From NCBI GenBank assembly GCA_016802295.1, contig JAESIW010000137.1, positions 5,892,146 to 5,956,145 of the forward strand: a DNA stretch of 64,000 nucleotides. Direction: 5' to 3'. The stretch is from Brachionus rotundiformis (lineage: Eukaryota; Rotifera; Eurotatoria; Ploima; Brachionidae). The position numbers and the translations under genes were made by a program. Each line of letters starts with the position of its first letter. Positions within the stretch are counted from its first letter, which is position 1. Positions 11,731-22,196 of the stretch are shown here, piece after piece. The notes beneath the pieces are model-generated. The model saw only the letters and a program-made list of their open reading frames with translations. It had not been told where the DNA came from and made no database searches.

Positions 11731-12418
11731 ATGGCTAGTTTAACCTACGACTTAGAAAGCAAGACATTCAATGCAGAAATAGCCATTAACCAAACTGACT
11801 CTGAATCCACTCTTAGCAAAGAACACGATTTGGCTGAATTCGGATCACAATCAGAATCACTGGACAATTTAAGTGACACAAAAATTGTACCAGATCCTAA
11901 AATGATGTCTGAATTTTATCAAGATTCAAAGTCAGAGGAGACAATAGAGAATGAAAGCTTGACCAAGACCCGTGTGCATAAAAAAATTAAAAGTATTTTA
12001 AATTCTAAATGTGGTAGATTCTTGTTTTAAATTTTTGCACCAAGGTCATGCTGACCCTGATCCGAGTATAAATATAAAATTTAATCTTATAAACAATAAT
12101 TCGAATCCAATTAACACAAATTTCTATCTTCACAAAGGACAAAACACTTTATCAGATATCAAGTGTGAATTGATTCCCAATGTCTCATTTGACGTAAATC
12201 GAATCTACAGTGAGTCAAGTGACGACAATACTTATGTAATTGTAGATGTGTACAAGAAAACAATTAAGCAGACTGAAGCCAAAATGAGTCAATCAGAAAA
12301 ACCAATTGGACAGCTAAGACTCAAATTGGAGTCTCATATGAAGGAAAAAACAAGCACAAGTCTTGACCACCATAACTCTTTGATAGCTTTTACTGCTTAC
12401 CGGAAGCGTATAAATTAA
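11731..12418 (+). CDS. Orphan acidic protein, two exons, function unknown
   Basis: I do not recognise this gene. An ATG at 11731 opens a frame that is rich in Glu, Asp and Ser, and a second frame continues to a stop at 12416-12418. The best join uses donor GTATTT after 11992 and acceptor at 12043-12044. This makes a 52-bp intron like others in the region, keeps the phase, and yields about 211 residues. Donors at 12011 or 12014 also keep the frame but would need introns of only 34 or 31 bp. The N-terminal half looks disordered. The C-terminal half has alternating polar and hydrophobic residues (for example NTYVIVDVYKKT) that could form a small beta fold. A 3' splice site (AACAG) lies just upstream of the ATG. 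The gene ends 76 bp from the convergent PA2G4 stop. Confidence 0.55.
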
Positions 12419-12494
12419 ATAATTAATTTTTTTTGAGAGGATAGTGACATGTTTTATTAAAAGGAATATAATTTAAATGTTAATCATAACTGTT

Positions 12495-13927
12495 TTATTT
12501 TTTTTCCCCTTCGTCTTCGCTCTCAGCATCACCTTCGTTTTTGGCAGCTTTCTTTTTATTTTTCTTTTTCTTCTTTTTGATGTTCAGAGATGACTGCAGC
12601 AAGGTCTAAGATAAACAAAAATGCCAATTAAAAATATATTTGTAAATATATTTAATGGAAAAAAGAATTACCTTGAGACTTTCGTCAGTGATTTGGTTCT
12701 CGGTTTGATAAGAGTCCAAATCAATTGGCAAACCAGTAATTTTCATGGTTCCATTTGGCATTATCAAAACAGTGTATTTGAATTCGGCAACAAATTCGCC
12801 CTCTTTTTCAAAATAAACTGGATATGGTTCCATGAGGTCATGTTTGGCACATTCAATAACACCCAGTCTAGCTTTTTTCTCGTCTTCAAACGATCTTAAT
12901 GTGAATGGCATCAAGCCGTGTTTTTTCTCAGCCTCGCTGAAAAAAGCTCGCGATGTTTTCATTTTAAGTTGGTAGATAATGTTTTTTCTCTTATAAACAG
13001 TTGTTCTGACTTCGCTTTCTTTTGGCTTGCCATCACCAGTGCTGACCAAAACGTCCAAAGCATAGACTTCGTGGACAGAAAATTCACATTTTTCACATCC
13101 CTCTTTTCTTTTTGTAAGGGAAAAAAATATTTCAAAAAAAATTTACTAAAGAGAAAATGTTCTGGTTACTTTTGTAATTCGGTCGGATTTTGTATAATTC
13201 GTTTGGTACCATCAATAATTTCTTTTTCTAATTGATAAGACAACATGCCCTCAACTGGCTTGCATTTGTAAGATTCTGATATTTTATCAATTGTTTCAGT
13301 AACTTGATAATTCTATAAAAATAATTTGAAATAAATTAATACAATTTTAAGCTTTTTTACATTAGACTCTGGTTTGAGCAGGCGTAAAGCGGCCTCGGCG
13401 GCATGATAGGCAGCCAAGACAGCATCAGCCTTTCGGCCAGTGGCCTTTTTATCTTTGGAAGCTCCAACTACAAATGTGTGTGCGGCCACTGCAATGAAAC
13501 CATCTATGTGACAGCCAAGATCACTTTTAAATAAACATAATAAAATTATAATAAAAAATTTAAAAAAAAATTAATTTTACACTTTAATTAGATCTCCGTC
13601 TTTAATGATGTAGTCTGGGTCGCTTTTTAAAGGCGAAAAGTGGCAAATACAGTTGTTAACCGATAGACATGTTGGAAAAGCGACGCCTTTTTTCAAGTCT
13701 TTTTTATTCTTGAAGACTTTTTCGGTCTCTTCGGTCAATCTTTTGTCACCTAAAGAGCACAATTCTATCACAGAAGCGTCGACAACGCATTTTTCTATCA
13801 ATTCTTTCAGAACCTTATTGGTTATTTCACTTGCCATTTTGTATTTAGTAACTACCAAATCCTCGGCAATTGTGGTACCAACCTCTCTTTCAGTATCACT
13901 GGCAGCACTGTTTGAATCGTCGGCCAT
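12495..13927 (-). CDS. PA2G4: Proliferation-associated protein 2G4 / EBP1
   Basis: Five exons on the minus strand: 13927-13581, 13523-13361, 13312-13170, 13107-12672 and 12605-12495. All phases agree and give 399 residues, against 394 in human. The protein has the methionine-aminopeptidase (pita-bread) fold without being a known active peptidase. The family binds the ribosome exit site and rRNA, and acts in growth control. Signatures are AEDLVVTKYKMA, the stretch GVAFPTCLSVNNCICHFSPL, DLGCHIDGFIA, KKEGCEKCEFSVHEVYALD, KTSRAFFSEAEKKHG and FEDEKKARLGV. The last exon encodes a lysine-rich then acidic tail, matching the basic C-terminal tail of EBP1. A canonical 3' splice site lies 23 bases upstream of the ATG (AG at 13951-13950), so the 5' leader is probably spliced. 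It converges with the orphan gene. Confidence 0.96.
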
Positions 13928-16900
13928 TTTACTTTGGTCAATCAGCTATCTAAACAATGGTCAATTGGTTTACTTCAAAAACTAGATTTAAACAAGAGTA
14001 AAAAGGAGTTAAAAAAAGCATGCAAATTTTTTTATTTTAAGATAGGTGTGCATTTGCATTTTTAGTTAAAAAATAATTTTTATACAAAAGTAGACATAAC
14101 AAATCTAGCTTAAGTTGAAATTTAAATTTAATATGTATGTGCTAAAATTTGGAACACGAGTTTTGGAAAATTTTAAAATTCAGTTTAAGCCAAAAACTGA
14201 TTTATCAATTTTTTTTTGAAAAAAATGGCGTATTTTATTTGATTTTTATTTATTAATTTTTTTTTTTGAAATTTGTGTCTTTGAAATGCAAATCTAAATT
14301 TATGTTGTTTTTGCATAATTTCAAAATTGGCTAATTAGAGCAACTGAAAATAAGTCTTGAATTCTACGCACAATAAATTTTTAATAATTTAAAATAATAA
14401 AATTTTTCAATCAATTTGTTTGTATAACTAGAAAAAGAAATAGATAGTTTGGTTTTATTAAGGTTTATCTATTTCTCTTATTAATTTTATTCTAAAAATA
14501 TGCCATCAATGCATATAAATATCAGAGTATTTATTGATAAATAATAACCGAACAAAATTTACATTATTTTTTTAATAAAAAAGACTCTCTTAGATATAAT
14601 TTTGAATTTTAAATACCACTAATCAGTCAATATTTTTACAAAATAGTTCGAATTTCACAATATTTGACATTAATTTATAATTTTGATTATTTTCATTAAA
14701 ATTTTACTCACTTCTTTAACTTGTAGAATAGACATGATCTTATTTTATCTCTTAAAAGATCAATTTTGATATTTTGCTAAAACAAGAGTTGAAAAAAAAC
14801 TAATTTATAAATATTTTTTCAAAAGACTTTCTACAAGCAGAGACAGTATTTTTTTATTTCTAATAAAATTCAATTATTTTTGCTTTAAAGCTTGGTTTTA
14901 GTCTAGAATATTTTAAAATTTTGTCCTTTTCATTAAAATAGCATGTTTTATTACGTGATGATATCATTTCGTAGACCTTTTTTTTTAATATAAAAATTTT
15001 ATTTTTTAAATTGATTAAAATTTCCGGATTTAAAAAAAATAATTAAATACTGTAAGGATAAAAAACGACACCTTAATTTAGAGATCAATTTTTCTTAAAT
15101 CAATCCTTAAAAATATTAAGATACCTTTAAGTTGCTTTTAGTAATTCAGTTGAGATTTTATTTAATCGACTTAAGCAAAATTTATACAGACAAATTTTTC
15201 AAATATTTAAAATATTAAAAGTGATACACAATTAGCTAAGCTCGCAATTATTTTTCCAGAGGACTAGCTCTGGGAGAGTGTGGAATTTTAAATTTTGTAT
15301 TAAAAGATTTATAAATACCTAGTTAAATAAGATAAAAAAGCAATAAAGCAGATATTTGTACCATTTTAGGGAAAGAAAATCGATCATCACAATCATGTAT
15401 CTTTTAATTTGTTACTAAATAGAGTTGGATATGTTTACTAACTGTTGCTCGGGGCTTTTTTAATTACTTCGACTGAAATAATTAGAAAAAAAATCTTTAA
15501 GAGTTTAGTTAATATTTAATGAGTTAATTTAATCTGAATAGAATTTTGTAATCTATGTTTGGGAGGATGAATGGAAAAATAGATGAACCGTTTTATTCAT
15601 TTTTAAAATATTCTTTTTCTTATACAAATCAGAGTAAAGAATGGACCCTTGGGAAAAGAGTGACATCACAAAAAATCTAAAGGAAATTGTTTTTTATTTT
15701 AATAAAGTCAGATTATCTAGTATTTATTGTATTTATTTTCTAATTTAAAATATATCATTGTTTCTCAAAATTGAATTAAGAGAACAGCTCTTTTTTGCTA
15801 TTAATTTGATGCTTTTTAGTTCTTTATGAGCATTTCGGATACATATTATTAGGCAAATTAATTGATTTTCCACTATATAGAATTAATATTTTAGTTAATG
15901 CTCATTTCTTATTTTCAACTTGTCTCATAGATTGATTTAAAGCGCTTTACGGTTGTTTATTTTTTTTGTTAAGATGATATATCTAACTTAATATATGTTA
16001 AAATCATCAAACTTAATGAATGTATATGAAAAATAAACAAGTTACATGATTATTATTAGCTTTGAGCTATTTGTTTAAAAATGATTAAAAATCATTTACA
16101 GTTCATTTCAAAAACATTCTTGGAATGATTTTAATTAACACTTCAGATATCCTATCCTCTATAATCACATTTTTAACTTGGTTTTACTTATTAATTTTGT
16201 TTTTTTTCTTAAAAAGAAAAGTCAAACTGAACAAATTAAAATTTATTATTTCAAATTGGATTATATTCTTATATTTATCTGTATTTCTCATTAGATTTTG
16301 TTTAAATAGTTCCAGAGATTATTTTCCTAAATTAGATTTCATTTGTTTAGCCAGAATTTCTACATAAACGGCTTAAACAGGCATCTCAAAATTCATAAAT
16401 TTAAACAGCATTAAAATATTATTTTCTAAATAATTTTTTTTCAACAATAAAAAAATTTAGAAATTTCATTTTTTTCCTGAATATAAACAATATCTCGATT
16501 GATTCACGAAAATAGTATTCAAATATTTATTTCCTTTATTAGAGAAGCTTATTTATTAGAGAGACAAATTATTCTCTCATTTAATTGTAACACCGAGCTT
16601 AAGAAAGATTTGACAAAATATTGATTTTTTTTAAGAAATGTCTATTCTAGTCTCGACCATTTTAGTTCCAATGACATTCAATAGCATAAATATCTCATTC
16701 TTTCAAATTCGTCATCAACTAGAATTTCATTTCCTTCTTTAATTGTATAAACTCTTGCTCTAAAGACTTAATTAAGAAATTAAATATTAAAAATAATACA
16801 ACACACACACACACTGGTAAAATTTTATAAGGGCGGATTTATGGTTTAACCATAATTAGATGATTTTCATGCTGATTTTAATTATTTCAAATTAATTTAG

Positions 16901-16989
16901 AGATTATTTGTTTCTCTGCTAATTGTTAAACAATTGGCAAGCAATTAACAATATTTTAATTTTCAATAATTTATTTTAGATTTTAAAAA
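13928..16989. other. Gene-poor AT-rich intergenic stretch
   Basis: About 3 kb with no convincing gene on either strand. The longest open frame (16125-16367) is hydrophobic, built from poly-A/T codons, and shows no family motif. The left end is the PA2G4 promoter and the right end the receptor 5' region, including a 3' splice site at 16978-16979. A short (AC)n run sits near 16801. Confidence 0.5.
16801..16814. repeat. Short (AC)n microsatellite
   Basis: A run of AC dinucleotides about 200 bp upstream of the receptor start codon. It is short and probably incidental. Confidence 0.7.
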
Positions 16990-17004
16990 ATGACATGGTA
17001 TTAA
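16990..17004 (+). promoter_or_regulatory. Upstream ORF overlapping the receptor start
   Basis: An ATG at 16990 opens a four-codon frame (M-T-W-Y) that stops at 17002-17004. It overlaps the in-frame receptor ATG at 16995 out of frame. If transcripts begin upstream, as the splice acceptor at 16978-16979 suggests, ribosomes meet this ATG first. That would lower initiation at 16995 and favour the next in-frame ATG at 17019. Confidence 0.5.
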
Positions 17005-18716
17005 AAAAAAACATCCAAATGGACGGAAGCATAATTAATCTAATTCTACTTTTAAATTTTTCAAATCAGTCATTTCTGAGCCATGACTCTGGGCTTTATT
17101 TTGACCAATTGGGCAATAGTTGGACAGAACTATTCTATATAATAGTCTATTCCATGATATTTATAATTGGATTTTTTGGCAATTTTATCGTTATCTATTT
17201 TGTTCTGGTATACAAACGAATGCAAACAATGACAAATAAATTTATAACCAATCTAGCTATATCAGATCTCTTGGTCATTTTTATATGTGTTCCGGTGACA
17301 GCCAGTCGCTATATGACCAAAGAATGGGTGTTCGGCGAGTTTATGTGCCGATTCAGTAGCTTTGCTCAAGGTGTCTCGCTGTCTGTAAGTGTAATGACTC
17401 TTACAGCCATTAGCATCGATAGATATTACATTATTTACAAGCCGATGAAAGCCCGGTCAATATGCACAAACCGCAAAGTGAAGCTCATTCTAGTGTCAAC
17501 ATGGGTATTATCAATTTTCATTATGTCTCCCCTTCTCATAGTCTTCAAGTACGAGAAAAGAAAGATCTATAGATCCCAATACGAATACTTTGAGTTCAAC
17601 ATGTGCTTTGAAAGCTGGCCTGAGTTTGAGGCCAAACTTGGCTACGAAGCCCTCTTGATCTGTTCTCTTTTCATATTTCCAATAATCTTTATGTCCTACG
17701 CGTATGTAAACATTAGTAGGACACTCTGGTCTGTGGAACAGAGGCCGCTTAATATCACCAAAGCATTTGCTCACTCTTTTAATGTTTTAAACAGTGTAAC
17801 TCTTGGTGACAATTCCAACGATACCAGAAACAAACCAACAATCAAGAGTTGTTCCAATTCGTCTATTCGCTACAAGTTTGGTAATATAAAATTTAAAAGT
17901 CTATATGAAAAAAATCGTAGCAGATCAACTATCAAGCGAGAGAGCTTGTATAGAAAAAGAAGATATGCGTCATCAAAGCGCAATAGTAACATAAGAATCT
18001 ATCAATCGATTAAACGGGAACATCAAGCGTTTAATCGATGGAAACAAGATGGACTTAATGACCAAATAAAAACTTTAGAGCGAAACGAATTGGCAAAGAA
18101 TGATAAAAATGACCAAGAAGAAATAGAGTACTCTTTGATCGATGCGTCATCGATAGAGAATAATTTGAATGAAATTGAGACCGATAAATATTTTTGTGCC
18201 AGAATGCATTGCTGTAAAAAGCCAAAAAAAAATCTTTCAGCTGACGATTTGAGTATTCATGGATTGGACAATGGAAAGAAACGTTCCAAAAGGATAAAGA
18301 CAGACAAATGGAAAGAAAAAAAAACCGATGGCCGTATAATTCCATACTCAACATCTCAACTAATCAAATCGACTAGAAACCAATTGGCTATACACAAATT
18401 GATTCGCAGTCGTCGCAGAGTTGTCAAGCTTCTGATTATTTTGGTCGTGTTGTTTATTGTGTCATGGTTTCCATACCATTTCATGTCGTTATTAATTGAT
18501 TTTATTTTCTATTGGGAACAGTATGAAAATAAACCTGACTCTTCCAACAAACAGTCTGAAACCATAAGCAGCATGTTTTCAACACATATTTACCCAGTGG
18601 CTTTGTGTTTGGCATTAGCTAATTCAGCAACTAATCCTGTTTGTTACATTACACTTAGTCATGGCTTTAGGAATATGTTTAAAACCGCTTTGAAACGATT
18701 TATCAAAATACGTTGA
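16995..18716 (+). CDS. Rhodopsin-family peptide GPCR with very long third intracellular loop
   Basis: An intronless 573-residue seven-helix receptor. Seen in the sequence: TM1 near 45-72 with GN (FFGNFIV), TM2 with NLAISDLLV, C118 and C204 for the ECL1-ECL2 disulfide, DRY at 142-144 after TM3, TM6 with SWFPYHF around 489-496, and NPVCY at 547-551 in TM7. N-glycosylation sites lie in the N-terminus. ECL2 has CFESWP, a pattern seen in the NPFF/orexin/allatotropin/CCK-like set of peptide receptors, so a peptide ligand coupled through a G protein is the likely role. The third cytoplasmic loop is about 230 residues, strongly basic and Ser-rich, much longer than usual. The start could be 16995 or the ATG at 17019, eight codons further in. 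The exact subfamily and ligand cannot be assigned by eye. Confidence 0.93.
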   Translation: MVLKKNIQMDGSIINLILLLNFSNQSFLSHDSGLYFDQLGNSWTELFYIIVYSMIFIIGFFGNFIVIYFVLVYKRMQTMTNKFITNLAISDLLVIFICVPVTASRYMTKEWVFGEFMCRFSSFAQGVSLSVSVMTLTAISIDRYYIIYKPMKARSICTNRKVKLILVSTWVLSIFIMSPLLIVFKYEKRKIYRSQYEYFEFNMCFESWPEFEAKLGYEALLICSLFIFPIIFMSYAYVNISRTLWSVEQRPLNITKAFAHSFNVLNSVTLGDNSNDTRNKPTIKSCSNSSIRYKFGNIKFKSLYEKNRSRSTIKRESLYRKRRYASSKRNSNIRIYQSIKREHQAFNRWKQDGLNDQIKTLERNELAKNDKNDQEEIEYSLIDASSIENNLNEIETDKYFCARMHCCKKPKKNLSADDLSIHGLDNGKKRSKRIKTDKWKEKKTDGRIIPYSTSQLIKSTRNQLAIHKLIRSRRRVVKLLIILVVLFIVSWFPYHFMSLLIDFIFYWEQYENKPDSSNKQSETISSMFSTHIYPVALCLALANSATNPVCYITLSHGFRNMFKTALKRFIKIR

Positions 18717-20822
18717 TTTTAAATCATTAATGTATATTAAATTTTTTTCTTTGGATTTAAATTTTGTTCTTAATTTTATTAGATTTTTCAAATCAAAAGT
18801 ATTAACCATAATATTTAAATTTAATTTAAGAAAAAATAAAATTTTTCCTCAATTCACATTCAAATTTTTTGTTTAATTCCAGTCAAAAAAATCTAAAACT
18901 TTAAAACTTAATTTAATAAAATCTAATTGAATTTAAAAATGATTAAAACAAAATTATTTTGGCTATTAACTTGAAATTCTTATTTTACTTTTATCTAGTA
19001 ATAATAAATTCAGATAGAAATCAACTCAATTTGCCTAAATTTTTAAAAATTTCTCATACTAAAATTATAAACATCTAAAATTATTTTATTTGGCTCATTT
19101 TATTTTGAAATTATAAGCTCCAAAACTAATTATACTTGTTAAAAAATCATTTTTATTTTCTTTTTAAAATTTTTATATAAGCAATCTTATCATATTTGAT
19201 TTTTAATAGAATACTATTTGTTTTAGGATTTTAATAAAAATTTACTTTGCTTTTCAGCTTTTAAAGATTTCAAAAATAGCAACACGTTAATTTTTTTTTA
19301 TCTTGAACATTTTTTATTTTAAATTGATATAAAATACTTCTTCTTTATTTTCCATCTTGTCTTGAATGCATGACTGAATACAGAATTCAGAATTGTTAAA
19401 AATGTATTCAAATTGGTAATTAAAATATGGTAAAGAAATTGAGTTTATTTATTCGATTATGAGATCGAACTACATTGTCGAGAGAACCTAAAAATTTTGA
19501 ATTTCCGGAAGCTAATCTACGAAAGGTTTTTTCTTAAAAAATTAATTATTTAAAATTGACGATCAATTATAACGCAAAATTTCAAATAATTGAGCAAATA
19601 TTTAAATTAATTAAAAGTAGTGAAAATACTCGAAGGTAAAGATTTACGAAAATAAATCCTCATTAGAAAAGCCGATTACCAATTTTATTTATCAATGATA
19701 AAAAAAATGTATAATTAAAACACATTAAATAAAGGAAGCTAAAAAACGTATTTAATTAATTCTAAATTGCTTTCATTAAGTTAAATGTATCTTTTTTGAT
19801 ATTTAAAAAAAGATTTATTTAACAAAATTTTTACAAGTAAATATAAAAAAAAACCTAAAAGATAGCTTGACTTGTTTTAACACGCTAAATTTTAGATCTA
19901 ATCTCAAGCAGACGTAGTTTTCAATTGTTTAATAAAGTTTTTTTATTGGAATTAAAAATACCACTACCATCTACATGCAATTTTTTTAATTATAAATAAT
20001 AGATTTAAATTTAAATTTTGACGATCATACTTCAATCTTTTTTTAATAAAATTTAAAAATATAAATATATATATTTTTTAATATAAATTTAATTTTTATA
20101 TTTAATTAGATATATATTCAATAAAAAGAGTTTCAGTTCTTAAATTAAGAAGGTACTTAAATTGACAATATAATTTGAATTATATTAAAATTATTAAGAA
20201 ATAGTGATTATTTTATCTTAAGTATGAAATATTAATTTTTTAGGTTTTATTGAATGGATTCATTTAAAAGAATAAATTGAAAAAGTTATTCTCTTAAATA
20301 AGGATTAATTTTTTGATTATTTTCAATTTTTTCTTGATTGAATTTAACATTGTAACAAAAATAGCAAGATACATCAAATTTATAAATTAAAATTATTTTT
20401 TCTATGTTTCAATTATTTAGACCGATCACTAGCACTTGAATGAATCCTTGTTTGATAATGAAATAATTTTTAATAATTTCAAAATCATTAATCCCACCAA
20501 ATGTTTATTATTTTTCTTGCCTGATTAAGCTGAACATAGAAATTAATTTTACCTCTCAACTGAATAATCTGTAGAGTTGGGCAAATATTATTCATTAAGA
20601 AAACTTTATTTAGGTTTTTTGTAAAGTGTTTGACAAAATTAATTATCCGATTCAAAGATCGTTTAAGAAATAATTACCTTTAGAAATTTTCAGGAATATT
20701 ATTCAATCATGCAAATAATTTGAATGCCTTAAAAAAATATAAGTTCTATTTAAATGGTTTATTTAGACTTGAAATTAATGTCTTTTTTTTGGTAGACTTT
20801 TTTTATTTTGTAGATTATTTTT
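18717..20822. other. AT-rich intergenic stretch
   Basis: About 2.1 kb between two convergent genes, the receptor on plus and uS10m on minus. No open frame of note and no motif beyond A/T runs. Confidence 0.5.
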
Positions 20823-21305
20823 TCACTGGCTGAAATGTTCTGGTAATTGACATAATTTTGTTTTATGAACATGCATGGCAACTCCCTCTGGTAAATTTCG
20901 CTGAATGTATTCTAAAAGGGTATCACATGTTGATCCGGTCAAATGCTTAAACTCAAATTCACGGAAGTAAGTTCTCATTTCGTACTGTCTCATATGTTTA
21001 CGGTTGCTGAATCGTGACTTTAAAATGGTCCATCGCTCAATAAATCTTTCCGGTTCACGTATTTCATTAAGATTAATCTCAAGCTCCTTGGATACCTGTT
21101 GAACAAAGTTTTTGTAACTTTCGAGAACAGAATTGTCGTGTCCTTTTACTTCAACGACAACTTTTTTGTACAAATCATCGAGTTCTTTTTCCTCGTTCGA
21201 TTTCGATTTTAGTGTTGCCGATGTCACAAAATTTGAAAATTGATTAAGAAATAGTTTTTTATTTTGTTTTAGTATTTTTGCGCTGATTTCCAAACAAAGA
21301 CTCAT
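20823..21305 (-). CDS. MRPS10: Mitochondrial small ribosomal subunit protein uS10m
   Basis: A single-exon gene of 160 residues from the first in-frame ATG at 21305. It matches MRPS10 in VEVKGHDNSVLESYKNFV, the block RQYEMRTYFREFEFKHLTGS, and LEYIQRNLPEGVAMHVHKT near the C-terminus. The N-terminal 40 residues are basic and hydroxylated, as expected of a mitochondrial targeting presequence. The protein sits in the head of the mitochondrial 28S subunit. An AG (ATCTGAG) 14-15 bases upstream of the ATG could be a leader splice acceptor. It lies back to back with the neuropeptide-like gene, whose start is 534 bp away on the other strand. Confidence 0.94.
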   Translation of the reverse strand: MSLCLEISAKILKQNKKLFLNQFSNFVTSATLKSKSNEEKELDDLYKKVVVEVKGHDNSVLESYKNFVQQVSKELEINLNEIREPERFIERWTILKSRFSNRKHMRQYEMRTYFREFEFKHLTGSTCDTLLEYIQRNLPEGVAMHVHKTKLCQLPEHFSQ

Positions 21306-21839
21306 ATTTAATATATTCTCAGATAAAAACAAAAATTTAAATTTTCAAGCTTTATTTTTCATAAAAATATAAAAATTTCAATGCAATTATGCAATTGAGG
21401 CTATGCTTACTAAGATGTCTTTATTTATTTCATTTGAAATAAAAACTATCATGGAAGAAAGATTGTTTGAATTCATACAATTCACTTATTCTAAAATTAT
21501 GAAGTAAATTTTACTCAAGTAGGTGTTTGCTTAACTAAACCAAAGAATAGAAGCTTTCTATTTAACTAAAGTGGAATTCTCTAAAAGAGAATTTTCGATC
21601 ATATTAAAAAATTTATTTGATAATTGTCAATTTCAAGAATTGTTTTGGGAATAAGGGTGTACAGAAAGAAAAGCTTAAATAAATATTCAAAACGACTGGG
21701 ATTTACGGCTAGCTTATAACTTATAATAGATAAATAAATTCTATAGAGAAGTTTAATTTTTAATTTTTGATATAAATTCTTTAGATATTTTTTAATTTTA
21801 TTTTTAGATTAAATAATTCGAAAAATTCTCATATTAGAA
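21306..21839. other. Divergent promoter region, uS10m and neuropeptide-like gene
   Basis: A 534-bp gap between two genes that point away from each other. A strong 3' splice site (TTTTTAG, AG at 21806-21807) sits 32 bases before the plus-strand start codon. Otherwise AT-rich and featureless. Confidence 0.45.
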
Positions 21840-22196
21840 ATGGTCATCTCAAAGCAATTTATATTGATCTTATGCATGAGTATTGTAGCGGATATCATGG
21901 CTTTACCACTGGCAGAAAACAATCAAAAAGATTGGGAGATAGAACCTGAAGGTTTTATAAATGATGATCAATCTTTTGAACTGTATAAAGCGTTCTGTTC
22001 TAACTTGATCAAATCAGAAGAATGGTTTGCTTTGAAACACTCGGTTCAAAGAGCCTGTTTGGAAATTTTAACCACAGAATATTCAAAAAGGACACCGAGT
22101 AAACAGAGAAGATTTTTTGCTTTGCAAGTTGGAAAAAGTTTGCCGCATCAAAATTCAGATAGTACCAGCAAAGGATTCAAATACGGTCGAAAATAA
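21840..22196 (+). CDS. Putative secreted neuropeptide/peptide-hormone precursor
   Basis: A 118-residue single-exon protein. Residues 1 to about 21 form a signal peptide (basic start, hydrophobic core ILILCMSIV, then ADIMA). Two cysteines, C53 and C73, could pair. Dibasic sites are at KR 83-84 and RR 90-91. The C-terminus is GFKYGRK, where Gly-Arg-Lys is a textbook amidation and cleavage signal, predicting a peptide ending in Tyr-amide. A second GK at 98-99 follows FFALQV directly after RR, so a short amidated FFALQV peptide is also possible. This layout is typical of peptide-hormone precursors, but I cannot match it to a named family. A leader splice acceptor lies upstream (AG 21806-21807). 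AATAAA sequences follow the stop at about 22270. Confidence 0.68.
   Translation: MVISKQFILILCMSIVADIMALPLAENNQKDWEIEPEGFINDDQSFELYKAFCSNLIKSEEWFALKHSVQRACLEILTTEYSKRTPSKQRRFFALQVGKSLPHQNSDSTSKGFKYGRK

Noticed and set aside
16125..16367. 80-codon hydrophobic plus-strand frame
   Set aside because: Composition is that of the AT-rich background; no start context, homology or repeat.
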